DNA of 64,000 bases from Trichomonas vaginalis G3 (lineage: Eukaryota; Parabasalia; Trichomonadida; Trichomonadidae). The notes beneath the pieces are model-generated. The model ran no database searches, had not been told where the DNA came from, and saw only the letters and a program-made list of their open reading frames with translations. The stretch is taken from contig NC_067206.1 in assembly GCF_026262505.1 (NCBI RefSeq), forward strand, positions 16,574,641 to 16,638,640, read 5' to 3'. A program made the translations under genes and the position numbers. Position 1 is the stretch's first letter. Each line of letters opens with the position of its first letter. This document shows, one piece after another, positions 21,464 through 30,911 of this stretch.

Positions 21464-24400
21464 ATGTTGCATTCCATTGGAAACTTAACTCAAAGAGCAC
21501 AATCGAATGTGGCTTATGCGCATAGCATAGACTTCTTTGTTAATGGCAAGCAAGTTGTCCTCAAAGAAGGCGAGTTCAACCCAACCATGTCCGTTGCCGA
21601 TTGGCTTAGATCCGATAAGGTCAAGCTTTTTGGTACAAAAATCAGTTGCGGTGAAGGTGGCTGCGGCGCTTGCACAGTTGTTATTTCCTCATATGATCCA
21701 ATTACAGGAACTGTAAAGCATCGTCCAGTCAACTCTTGCCTTACACCAGTTGCCCAGCTTCACCACTGCTCATTGACAACAGTTGAAGCTCTTGGTAACC
21801 TTCGTGAAGGTTTACATCCAGTTCAAGCTGCTATTGTCAAGCACCACGGCACACAATGCGGCTATTGCACACCAGGTTTTGTTATGAATGGTTACGCCAT
21901 GCTCCTCGACAACCCACATCCAAAGGTTCATGAAATCGAAGAACAATTTGATGGAAACCTTTGCCGTTGCACAGGTTATCGTTCAATTGCTGATGCTTTC
22001 CGTGAATTCTCAGATGTTGCTCCATCCGATGACATCCTTGTTTCACCAGAGCCAACAAAGATCAAACAACATCAGGATCCATTCGTCCCAGACTACGCCA
22101 AGAAGCCAATTGATGAGCCAGTCCTCATCAACTACGGCAACGTCAAGTTCTTCATCCCAGCTACAGTTGAACAGTTAGTTCAACTCAAAGCTGAGTATCC
22201 AGCAGCCAAGATCGTCGCTGGTTCCTCAGAAGTTGGTATCGAAGTTCGCCAGAACGTACCACAAGAGGCTGTTTTCATCTCATCTGCTCACTTACCAGAA
22301 CTTATCACCCTTAATCTTGAAGACGACAAGCTTACATTTGGCGCCTCCACATGCCTTCAGGACATCATGATGTTCTGCGAGCACAAGCTTAAGGAAGACC
22401 TCCCAGCTGAGAAGAAGCGCCTTCTTAAGCAGCTTCATGAGCGTCTACGCTACTTCGCTTCTACACAAATCCGTAACACAGCCACAGTTACAGGCAACCT
22501 TGCCCACGGTGGTGCTGTTACTGATCTTTCCAACTTCCTTCTTGCTACAGATGCAATTTACCACGTCAAGAACGCCAAGAAGGGTATCGATGAGGACGTC
22601 ACAATTGAGAAGTTCTTCACAGCTTACAGAAAGACAAAGCTTGATCCATCAGATGTCATCACACGCTTCGAAATCTCACTCATGAAGAAGAACGAGTACG
22701 TCGGCCAGTTCAAGCAAGCTCACCGCCGTGACGATGATATCTGCATCGTTTCTGCTTCCATGAAGGTCACTCTTGGTGCTGATGATGTTATCGAAGACAT
22801 CAAGATCGCCTACTCTGGCATGGCTGCCTTCCCACAGCGCGCTTACCAGACAGAAAACTTCCTCAAGGGCAAGAAGTTCGACGACTCCACAATTCAGGCT
22901 GCATACCAATACATCCACAAGGACTTACCACTCGATGACTACGCACCAGGTGGCTTCGTTCCATTCCGCCGCGACCTTGCTGAGTCCTTCCTCTTCAAGT
23001 TCTACCAGCAGACACTTAAGGAGATGGGCAGAAAGTACGACCCAACAGCTGTCGATCTTATCGAGAGACCAGTTCCAAAGTTCACAAACATGAACTGCCA
23101 GCCAGATAACGTCGAAGTCCTCAAGCCAGAGCTCAAGGGCATCGGCAATCCACTCCACCACAGATCTGCTCAGCAGCAGACAACAGGTGAAGCTGTCTAC
23201 GTCGATGATATCCCAGATCCAAATGGCTGCTTACACGGTGGCTACGTCATGTCATCAATTCCACACGGCAAGATCAAATCAATCGACTACGGACCAGCTC
23301 TCAAGGCACCAGGTGTTGTTGATGTTGTCACATACAAGGATGTCAAGGGCCTCAACTCAGTCGGTGATGTCTGGAAAGATGAACCAGTCTTTGCTGAGGA
23401 TGAAGTCAGATTCATCGGCCAGCCAATCGCTATGATTCTCGCTGATACACACGAGCACGCCTGGGAAGCTGCTAAGCTCGTCAAGATTGAGTACGAAGAG
23501 CTTAGACCAGTTCTTTCAATCAAGCAAGCTGTAGAAGAGAACTCCTTCTTCGATGTCCACCACCAGATTGTCCGCGGTGACACAGAGACAGCCATGAAGA
23601 AGGCCCAGCACGTTGTCGAAGGCAAGCTTTCCATCAACGGCCAGAGCCACTTCTACCTCGAGACAAACTGCGCTTTAGCCGAACCACTTGAAGATGACAA
23701 GATCAAGATCACATCTTCATCCCAGAACCCAACATTCGGCCAGCTCGAAATTGCCAGAGTCTGCAACATCCCAGCTAACAAGGTCGACTACCACGTCAAG
23801 AGAATGGGTGGTGGCTTCGGTGGCAAGGAAACACGTGCTTCCACACTTACAAACGCTGTTTCTGTTGCAGCTCTCAAGGTCAAGAGACCAGTCAGACTTT
23901 CTCTCGACAGACAGATCGATATGGCTACAATCGGCCAGCGCCATCCATGCGAGACCAAGTACAAGGTTGGCTTCAACAACGATGGCACAATCCAGGCTGT
24001 TGAGTTAGATATCTTCTTCGACTGCGGCTGGTCATTAGATCTTTCCATCGCTGTCACAGATCGTGCTTTGTTCCACTCCGACTCATCATACTACATTCCA
24101 AACCTCAGAACACGCTCCCACCTCTGCAAGACAAACACAATCACAGGCACAGCTTTCCGTGGCTTCGGTGGTCCACAGGGCATGATCTCCATGGAAACAG
24201 TCGTTGAGCACGTCGCTAGAGAGCTCAAGATGCCAGTCGAAGCTGTCAGATGGAAGAACCTTTATCAGGAAGGCCAGATGACACACTTCCACGTTCCTCT
24301 CAAGAACTGCAACGTCGAGAGATGCTGGAAGGAAGTCGACCAGAAGTTCAACCTCAAGAAGATGAGAGAGGAATGCGACAAGTTCAACGCTGAACACAAG

Positions 24401-25387
24401 TACAGAAAGCGCGGTGTTGCCATGACACCACTCAAGTTCGGTATCGCCTTCACATTCTCTCCACTCAACCAGGGCAATTGCCTCGTCCACATCTACAAGG
24501 ACGGCTCTGTCCTCATTTCCCACGGTGGCACAGAAATGGGTCAAGGCTTACACACAAAGATGTGCCAGATCGCCGCTTCCGTCTTAGATATCCCAGTCGA
24601 TTTAGTCAGAATCGATGAGACATCCACAGACAAGTGCGCTAACACATCTCCAACAGCTGCCTCATCCGGATCAGATCTCAACGGCCACGCTGTCTACGAT
24701 GCTTGCATCCAGCTCGCTGCCAGATTGAGAAGATTCAGAACAGACAAGAACAAGAAGTGGAAAGATGTCGTCATGGACGCCTACCTCAACAGAACAGATC
24801 TTTCTGCTCACGGCTACTACTCCATGAAGGATGTCTACTATGACTGGAACACAGGCATCGGCCAGCCATTCCAGTACTACACTTACGGTGCTTCCGCTGC
24901 TCTCGTCGAAATCGACTGCTTGACAGGTGACCACCAGATCATCAGATCCGATGTCTTGTTCGACACAGGCGAGTCCATGAACAAGGGTATCGATATGGGC
25001 CAGTTGGAAGGTGGCTACATCCAAGGTGTCGGATGGCTCACAACAGAAGAAGTCATGAAGGGCAACTTCGAAGAGAACAGATGGATCAAGCCAGGCAAGG
25101 TCCACACAAACGGCCCAGGCTACTACAAGGTCCCAGGCTTCAACGACTTACCACACGAGTTCAACATCGGATTCCTCAAGGATTCCTCCAACTCTGTCGG
25201 TATCTTCTCATCAAAGGCCATCGGTGAGCCACCGTTCTTGCTCTCACACTCTGTTCCATTCGCCATCATCGATGCTATCCGCGCTGCACGCAAGGACAAC
25301 GGCGCTTCTCAGGAGTTCCAGTACGACTTCCCAATGTCCGCTCCTCGCATCAGAGAACTTTGCGGATTGAAGCTTAACAAGAAATAA
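21464..25387 (+). CDS. XDH: Xanthine dehydrogenase (molybdenum hydroxylase)
   Basis: The 1307-residue length matches single-chain eukaryotic xanthine dehydrogenases (about 1330). Domains in order: plant-type 2Fe-2S with Cys62, 67, 70, 92; second 2Fe-2S with Cys132, 135, 167, 169; FAD domain with KIVAGSSEVGIE (about 245-256) and YRKTKLDPSDVIT; molybdopterin domains with SSSQNPTFGQ, MGGGFGGKETRAS (about 781-793), TAFRGFGGPQG (about 895-905), FGIAFTFSPLNQG, HGGTEMGQGLHTK and the base GEPPF (about 1255). Glu in GKETR and Arg in AFRGFGG are the residues that favour purine substrates over aldehydes, so XDH rather than aldehyde oxidase. It oxidises hypoxanthine to xanthine to urate with NAD or another acceptor. 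The first 20 residues (MLHSIGNLTQRAQSN) go beyond the family start and look like a hydrogenosomal presequence (ML start, Ser, Arg). The third-position base use is clearly more GC-rich than that of neighbouring genes. Confidence 0.95.
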   Translation: MLHSIGNLTQRAQSNVAYAHSIDFFVNGKQVVLKEGEFNPTMSVADWLRSDKVKLFGTKISCGEGGCGACTVVISSYDPITGTVKHRPVNSCLTPVAQLHHCSLTTVEALGNLREGLHPVQAAIVKHHGTQCGYCTPGFVMNGYAMLLDNPHPKVHEIEEQFDGNLCRCTGYRSIADAFREFSDVAPSDDILVSPEPTKIKQHQDPFVPDYAKKPIDEPVLINYGNVKFFIPATVEQLVQLKAEYPAAKIVAGSSEVGIEVRQNVPQEAVFISSAHLPELITLNLEDDKLTFGASTCLQDIMMFCEHKLKEDLPAEKKRLLKQLHERLRYFASTQIRNTATVTGNLAHGGAVTDLSNFLLATDAIYHVKNAKKGIDEDVTIEKFFTAYRKTKLDPSDVITRFEISLMKKNEYVGQFKQAHRRDDDICIVSASMKVTLGADDVIEDIKIAYSGMAAFPQRAYQTENFLKGKKFDDSTIQAAYQYIHKDLPLDDYAPGGFVPFRRDLAESFLFKFYQQTLKEMGRKYDPTAVDLIERPVPKFTNMNCQPDNVEVLKPELKGIGNPLHHRSAQQQTTGEAVYVDDIPDPNGCLHGGYVMSSIPHGKIKSIDYGPALKAPGVVDVVTYKDVKGLNSVGDVWKDEPVFAEDEVRFIGQPIAMILADTHEHAWEAAKLVKIEYEELRPVLSIKQAVEENSFFDVHHQIVRGDTETAMKKAQHVVEGKLSINGQSHFYLETNCALAEPLEDDKIKITSSSQNPTFGQLEIARVCNIPANKVDYHVKRMGGGFGGKETRASTLTNAVSVAALKVKRPVRLSLDRQIDMATIGQRHPCETKYKVGFNNDGTIQAVELDIFFDCGWSLDLSIAVTDRALFHSDSSYYIPNLRTRSHLCKTNTITGTAFRGFGGPQGMISMETVVEHVARELKMPVEAVRWKNLYQEGQMTHFHVPLKNCNVERCWKEVDQKFNLKKMREECDKFNAEHKYRKRGVAMTPLKFGIAFTFSPLNQGNCLVHIYKDGSVLISHGGTEMGQGLHTKMCQIAASVLDIPVDLVRIDETSTDKCANTSPTAASSGSDLNGHAVYDACIQLAARLRRFRTDKNKKWKDVVMDAYLNRTDLSAHGYYSMKDVYYDWNTGIGQPFQYYTYGASAALVEIDCLTGDHQIIRSDVLFDTGESMNKGIDMGQLEGGYIQGVGWLTTEEVMKGNFEENRWIKPGKVHTNGPGYYKVPGFNDLPHEFNIGFLKDSSNSVGIFSSKAIGEPPFLLSHSVPFAIIDAIRAARKDNGASQEFQYDFPMSAPRIRELCGLKLNKK

Positions 25388-25814
25388 GCTCAGTTTTTAA
25401 TAATTGGTTTTCTTTCTCAAGAGAATCACAGTTTATGAGTTCATTTTTTTACAATAAAGTTTAAATTTTTATTTACATAATTTGTTTTGGTATTTTTGGT
25501 CCCTGTATATAGTGACTAACAGTATTTACACGGTCCAAAAATTTTGGCTAGAGATTTGCCTGGAGGGAGACATCAAACTTGCTCGATCAGGGTGTTCAAT
25601 TTTACAACATTTTTTCACACTAAATTCTACTTATATCTCAATTCCTCGACAATTTTCAAATATATTTAATATCTATTTCATTCTTTTGGTTTCCATTTCT
25701 GAACTATTCAATTTTATTATTGGAGAAAAGCTTTAATGGAAACCGAATCTGAAAACAAGTCTATTGATATTCAGACTATAAACAATAAAGTCGATACCAT
25801 TGATGGTAAGGTTG

Positions 25815-26518
25815 TTATATACGAAAACGATAAAAACAGTTTGACAGAAAAGTGACAACTTTACGTGTCAAAAATATAAAAAGTGATATTTTATTCATCA
25901 TTATCTTCTTCATAATTTATTTCATATTCTTCGTCTTACCAACAAAAGATGGGAATGTGAACAATTGCGGGCAATTTTTAGCCATTTTGGCTTGGAACTA
26001 GAGCCTGCGAGGTACATGGATAGTATCAGTACCTCACAGGCTCTAGTTCTCTATATGGCGCCGAGAAATTTTGGTGAAATGTGGTCGCATTTCACCAAAA
26101 TTTTTTCGGCGCCATAGGATGAATTGGAGGGTGAGAGATATTATTTCATACAATACTACTCTCACCCTCCAATTCCCAGCCAAAATGGCTAAAAATTGCC
26201 CGCAATGTGAACAATTGCGGGCAATTTTTAGCCATTTTGGCTTGGAACTAGAGCCTGCGAGGTACATGGATAGTATCAGTACCTCACAGGCTCTAGTTCT
26301 CTATATGGCGCCGAGAAATTTTTGGTGAAATGTGGTCGCATTTCACCAAAATTTTTTCGGCGCCATAGGATGAATTGGAGGGTGAGAGATATTATTTCAT
26401 ACAATACTACTCTCACCCTCAATTTTAATTACTTAAACTCATTCTATTTTTTTGACATGTAAATGTCACTTTTACTGAGATCTGACACAATGTCAGATCT
26501 CTTTTTTTCGTATATAAG
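25815..26518. mobile_element. Foldback element with nested hairpins, duplicated core
   Basis: The ends are inverted: TTATATACGAAAA at 25815 and TTTTCGTATATAA ending near 26517. A second inverted pair lies inside (AAAAGTGACA...TGTCAAAAA at 25848-25874 against 26448-26473). Target duplication AAGGTT. The core is a 250-bp unit present twice (25957-26206 and 26207-26425). Each unit has three consecutive hairpins: AACTAGAGCCTG..., ATGGCGCCGA..., and GGAGGGTGAGAG.... In the first unit these are enclosed by a fourth, outer stem (TGCGGGCAATTTTTAGCC and its mirror). No coding capacity; frames seen here are spurious. The AAAAGTGAC core resembles the ends of the Mutator-like elements at 42-47 kb, so it may be a non-autonomous relative. 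Confidence 0.75.
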
Positions 26519-26583
26519 AAGGTTAGCAGCCTTCAAGCATCTTTTGATGAATATAAAGATGAAATGAACGACTATAAGGGTGC

Positions 26584-26619
26584 ACCCGTATGTACGTTTA
26601 TTTGAGAGGAGGAGGATTA
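26584..26619 (+). repeat. 36-bp direct repeat, copy 1
   Basis: ACCCGTATGTACG...GAGGAGGATTA is repeated without change at 28573-28608. The first copy lies at the left junction of the hairpin insertion. Confidence 0.8.
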
Positions 26620-26722
26620 CCCTCTCAATTTTGAGGGATTCGTTAGTTTATTTTCTCGATGAATATGCAATAAAATTTGATTTTTACCTTATCAATATAC
26701 TTCATATAATATACACTATAGA

Positions 26723-27732
26723 TCCAAGGTGATGTGATTTTTGCATCCCTGGGATGGACGATACACCCAAAGTGTCACCTTTTTTGGGATAACATGAATT
26801 TTAAATATCATGAGAGTTCTGCAAACCATATGCACAATATCTATTCAGCCTGACTTCTTGTATATATGAGTTAGACTTCTTAAATATTGTGCTTGGGGCG
26901 ATATAAGTATTTCCGAGATTACCATCGTGCTCTATAGTATGCTACTTCTCCCTGGTTCTAGCTCAGTTCCAAGGATATTGGCGTTCAAGGATTTGGCAAG
27001 GTCCTTCCGAAGTCTCTCATTCGATGAGAGATTTCGGAAGAATCTTGCCTTAAAGTACTCCAACTCTTGTTCTTTTGTTCCTAAATAGTGAGAAAAGTTA
27101 TTTGACTACTTAAGGTAGAGATTATCCGAGGTCCCTCATTTGATGAGAGGCCTCGGATAATCTCTGCTTTAAAATTGTACACTTGTAGTCCATGAGAGTG
27201 TAAGTATACATTGATAGGACAGCTTTCTTCTGAAGTCTTAGATTTGATGAGAACCTCAGAAGAAAACTGTCCTATTTTATAGTAAAAGGAGTTTCAGGAG
27301 CTCCAAAGCTCCCTTTCGTAAGGATTAGGAGCTTTGGAGCTCCTGGTTCGTAGATGTGTTTCGCATCTTTCATCAGCAAAGGACATTTACCATCTGGGAC
27401 TCTGTTGATGGAGACTCAGGAGCTCCAAAGCTCCCTTTAGTAAGGATTAGAAGCTTTGAAGCTCCTGGTTCGTAGACGTGTTTCGCATCTTTCATCAGAA
27501 GAGGCCCAAATGGTAAATAGCCTCTGCTGATGAGCTTCAGGAGCTCCAAGACTCCCTCTCGTAACGATTAGGAGCTTTGTAGCTCCTGAAGGTAAGGTAG
27601 GATTGCTCTGATCTCTAATCAGTAGATGCCATGCCTCATTATGAACTCTACTGACAAGAGATCAAGAGCTCCAAGGACTCCTTTTTTAGTTAGTGGCGTT
27701 CTCACCATTTAGTAGGATTGCTGATCCTACTA
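26723..27732. repeat. Array of about twelve consecutive hairpins
   Basis: Separate inverted repeats follow almost end to end: about 26723-26783, 26832-26892, 26995-27049, 27115-27167, 27214-27275, 27295-27345, 27371-27411, 27417-27467, 27493-27532, 27538-27588, 27610-27662 and 27711-27732. Three of the first five share a TT(C/T)GATGAGA-type loop (27001-27049, 27140-27166, 27241-27252). The block 27294-27600 is a tandem repeat with a period of about 122 bp, each unit having an AGGAGCTCCAAAGCTCC stem. Confidence 0.75.
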
Positions 27733-27857
27733 ATGAAGTGATCACTTAGTATACGTTTTGAATAAATTGAATTTTTTTTAGAATTTAGTATTTTTTATAG
27801 ACATCACATGTATATTATAAATACATAAATATATTCTTTAATTCAAAAAATTCAATT

Positions 27858-27946
27858 CGGTTTTGGGATGGGCATCCCAGCCCCAAGTATTCAATTTTAT
27901 TCAATTTTTAAAGAATTTTGGGTTGGGATGCCCAGACCAAAACAAG
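27858..27946. repeat. Inverted repeat
   Basis: GGTTTTGGGATGGGCATCCC near 27858 pairs with GGGATGCCCAGACCAAAAC near 27928-27946, with a short AT-rich spacer. Non-coding. Confidence 0.6.
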
Positions 27947-28572
27947 CTTTATATTTTGATGTGTAGATACGTATGTGTGCATCATTGTTGTGTTATATAT
28001 TATGTTTTTAATGAAAAAAAATCTGATTCAAAAAAAATTATCACTAATTAGTTGATAATATAAAGAAAAAATAGATAAATTGTATGTTTTTAGAGTATTT
28101 ATCCACATTCACTCATATGAATTTCATTAAATAGTGTCTTTTTACTCCCAAATTTATTTTGAATTATTGAAATCAAAGAAAAAAAATCAGAAAAATTTCT
28201 CGAAATTTTTATTTTCAAAAAAAATTTGGATTTTATATTGAAAACTGACACTGGGAGGACGATAGGGCTGGGATTGGAGATACCCCGCTCACTTGGGAAA
28301 AATACGGATCTATAATATACACATGTTCATGTAAAAACTTATTTCCAAAATCCTCAGGAATTAAGGGATTTTTGAATTTTAAGAATTTTTTTCGAATTTT
28401 TTCGAAAAAAAAAATATTTTCAGAACAGCCTTAACGGCTAAGATTTAGGAACAATGTTAAGTATCAAAAAGAAAGGAGGTCTGATATAGACAACATATAT
28501 TGTTGAAGGTTGAAAAAATCTCTAATATTTGAGCCCAAAATTTCAAATTTTAATTTTTTGAAAAAAGAGGCA

Positions 28573-28608
28573 ACCCGTATGTACGTTTATTTGAGAGGAG
28601 GAGGATTA
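28573..28608 (+). repeat. 36-bp direct repeat, copy 2
   Basis: Identical to 26584-26619. The pair encloses the hairpin array, which suggests either a nested element of about 2 kb or a duplicated element end. Confidence 0.8.
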
Positions 28609-29419
28609 TATTTTTGAAAGGGTGAAACATTATGAATATGTTAATTATATAATAATATGTATTATTATAAAAAAGAAAAAATAAAGCACGTTAAAATTTT
28701 TCTTTCTTGATTTTTTACAAAATCTACTTAGAATTATGCAAAATATGACTAAATAATTATAAATTTCAAGTTAAATTTTAATTTTGATAAATAATTTAAA
28801 TTTCAAAATATCAAGTTCAGTTCGACTATGTATGTAGTAATTCCTCAATAAAGTGCCAAAACCCTATTAAAATATATGAACATTTTCAACATTTTAATGT
28901 TTTTATTTAAAAATTTGCTGGAATATGAGCTTCAAACAATTATTATGTAAATAAAAATAATTAAATATATGTATTTATTCGTATTACAACCGTAGTAAGT
29001 CGATTCTTCCTTTCTTCTACTGAGGTTTGAATTTGATTTCGAATTGTAAAGAGATTCAAAGGGAAAATACTAGCGGATAAAAACTACCTCCATGAAAGGG
29101 TCATAATGGAGTCAAGTTGTATTTTTTGATATTTTTTGCTTTTCGAGCCTAAATAGGTAGCCAAGATAATGCCTAAAAATAAGGTTCTAAATTCTGAAGT
29201 TTACATTATCCTCTCGTGTGCACCCTTAAAAAAGAAGTTCTCAAAATTCGTAAAATATTTTGGGATAATTTTAGAATCATTCAAGACCAATTTAATAGGG
29301 AATATGAATATCATAAAGCAGTTGCTGCACTGAAAATAAATATTATCACCTCACGGACACCAAAGCCATCTGAACAAAACAAAAATGCTCCCGAACCAAA
29401 GAATGCAAACAAACAGTGA

Positions 29420-30078
29420 ATCCTTCTGGTAGTCTCACTTATCATAATTAATATTTAACTAAAACCTTTATATTTTGAAAAGTTTTTTAATAGACATGTG
29501 TATTTCTTCCTCAATTTGATATCAATCACCTTTTTCCCCATGAATACTGAAAAAAAAAAGATCGATGTATAGTAACGCCAAAAATATAGGAAGTTTACAT
29601 GACATTGTCGGTCAAGAATTATTAGATATAAAGTAGAATCTATGATATATAAATGTAAAAATCAAATGTTTATTCCTAAGATCTAAATATACAATAATTT
29701 ATAAATGTACATTTGACTTATGTAAATTAAATGTAACTACATATGGTAGAGTACCAATTTGGAGAAAGCTCATATAGAAGAAAAGATTCATGGAACAAAA
29801 CGCCATCTGGTGCTTATAGACAATTAATTAACTTTCAGAGATCATTGGTAGCCCACTGAAATACCTTGAAGTATGATAATATATATGAATATGCATATAA
29901 ATTTGATTCCATATTTCTGCGTGAATACCAGAAAAATACTTTGTATGCTCATTAAATTCTGATATCAGGAAAAAGCATGTGAGCATAGCAGATCCAAAAG
30001 AAAAATTTCGTGTAAATGCTCAATCGAGTTAATAATATCTCTCGGAGCTCTTGTTTGCGCTCAGCGTATATTGAAAAT
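29420..30078. other. AT-rich intergenic stretch
   Basis: No gene, RNA or repeat recognised. Confidence 0.6.
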
Positions 30079-30750
30079 TTAGTTTCCATCATCAGAATAA
30101 TCTGAATAATACCCATAACTATAATATTCTTCATCCTGCTGTTTCTTTAATTGAAGTTTGTAGGCTAATATTTCTTCTAATCGAGCAATTTCATTATCTA
30201 ATGCATCAAGTTCCTCCATTTCTTTAGAATCATCCTCATCTTCATTATATACTATAGCTTGTGCTACTTGTTGCTCATGATCTGCAACTTTAACGTTACC
30301 CACTATTTCTGCAACTTGTCCAATTTCGGATTCAACTTTAATAAAGTGATCCAATTCTGCATTAAGCATTGCTTCAAGTGTACCTGGTGAAAGATCTCTT
30401 GTCTTTGGATTTTCTTTTGGTAAATTGTCCTGGTAATCAATAATTGTCTTTGGTTCCGATAATTGAATTTTAGCTTTCGTTTGCTGAGGCTGATACATGG
30501 TGAATTGTGCAGAAATTGAAGGTTTTGCATTATTTTGTGGGATTTCAGAATATGACGGTGGTAATGTTGAGTTTGTTTCAGTTCTTTCGAATGTTATATT
30601 TGTGTGTGTTGGTTTTTCTTCGGCTTTAATCGGATTATTCTTTTTCCTGAATAAAGAAGATACTATTGATGGACCCCCACCAGCAAAGTAGTGGGAATTT
30701 GGTCTAAAACTATCAGGAGCGTTCAAAAGGAATTTTTTATAAACGTACAC
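30079..30750 (-). CDS. Hypothetical protein with PPSY motif and C-terminal coiled coil
   Basis: The open frame reads 223 codons but begins after a stop without an ATG. The first ATG is at 30498, giving about 139 residues (MYQPQQTKAKIQL...). The part upstream of that ATG still looks like protein (FAGGGPSIVSSLFRKK, TLPPSYSEIP), so the gene may have lost its start or have an unseen upstream exon. Seen: a PPxY motif (PPSY) of the kind bound by WW domains, an acidic stretch (NEDEDDSKEMEELD), a coiled coil (DALDNEIARLEEILAYKLQLKKQ) and a Tyr/Asp-rich end (YYSYGYYSDYSDDGN). No family recognised. It is divergent from the PRMT gene, sharing about 160 bp of upstream DNA. Confidence 0.5.
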   Translation of the reverse strand: MYVYKKFLLNAPDSFRPNSHYFAGGGPSIVSSLFRKKNNPIKAEEKPTHTNITFERTETNSTLPPSYSEIPQNNAKPSISAQFTMYQPQQTKAKIQLSEPKTIIDYQDNLPKENPKTRDLSPGTLEAMLNAELDHFIKVESEIGQVAEIVGNVKVADHEQQVAQAIVYNEDEDDSKEMEELDALDNEIARLEEILAYKLQLKKQQDEEYYSYGYYSDYSDDGN

Positions 30751-30911
30751 TTAAAAAGTGACATTCTTAAAATTTGAAATTCAAAATTTCATAATTTCTC
30801 CATAAATATGAAGTACATTATCTCTTAATATTAGAAATATAAATAAGATTTGTTGGTTGTAATTTTGCCCTCTTGGCTGTGTAAAAGTGACAAATTCTAG
30901 ATTTTCGAAAA

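Larger units (their letters stand above)
26588..29217. mobile_element. Non-coding insertion carrying a hairpin array
   Basis: A 2.63-kb insertion flanked by GTGCACCC direct repeats (26580-26587 and 29218-29225), consistent with an 8-bp target duplication. About 32 bp from its left edge (GTATGTACG...GAGGAGGATTA) recur in direct orientation at 28577-28608. Between them lies a dense run of hairpins (26723-27732). The right part (27.75-29.2 kb) is AT-rich, with one more inverted repeat at about 27858-27946. No reading frame looks like a transposase, so it would be non-autonomous. The boundaries come from interruption of the host gene rather than from terminal repeats. Confidence 0.55.
25736..29419 (+). 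pseudogene. Small coiled-coil-like host gene split by two hairpin elements
   Basis: ATG at 25736 opens METESENKSIDIQTINNKV, continuing to DTIDGKV at 25813. There a foldback element (25815-26518) interrupts it. AAGGTT occurs on both sides (25808-25813 and 26519-26524), and the frame resumes exactly as KVSSLQASFDEYKDEMNDYK to 26577. A second element (26588-29217) follows, flanked by GTGCACCC on both sides (26580-26587 and 29218-29225). The gene tail LKKEVLKIRKIFWDNFRI... ends at 29419, one frame off across the second junction, so some decay has occurred. Heptad-like spacing suggests a coiled coil. An Inr-like TCAATTTT lies upstream at about 25708. No family recognised. Confidence 0.6.

Noticed and set aside
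22676-25105. Several frames of 70-150 residues opposite and within xanthine dehydrogenase
   Set aside because: Shadows of a GC-rich, highly biased gene; none has protein-like features of its own.
26043-26328. Two frames of 74-85 residues inside the foldback element
   Set aside because: They arise from the perfect inverted repeats and read the same stems on both strands.
26723-27732. CRISPR array
   Set aside because: Hairpins vary in sequence, spacers are not of constant length, there are no cas genes, and the genome is eukaryotic.
29216-29419. Separate small gene starting at GTG
   Set aside because: Better explained as the 3' end of the host gene interrupted by the hairpin element; there is no ATG at its start.
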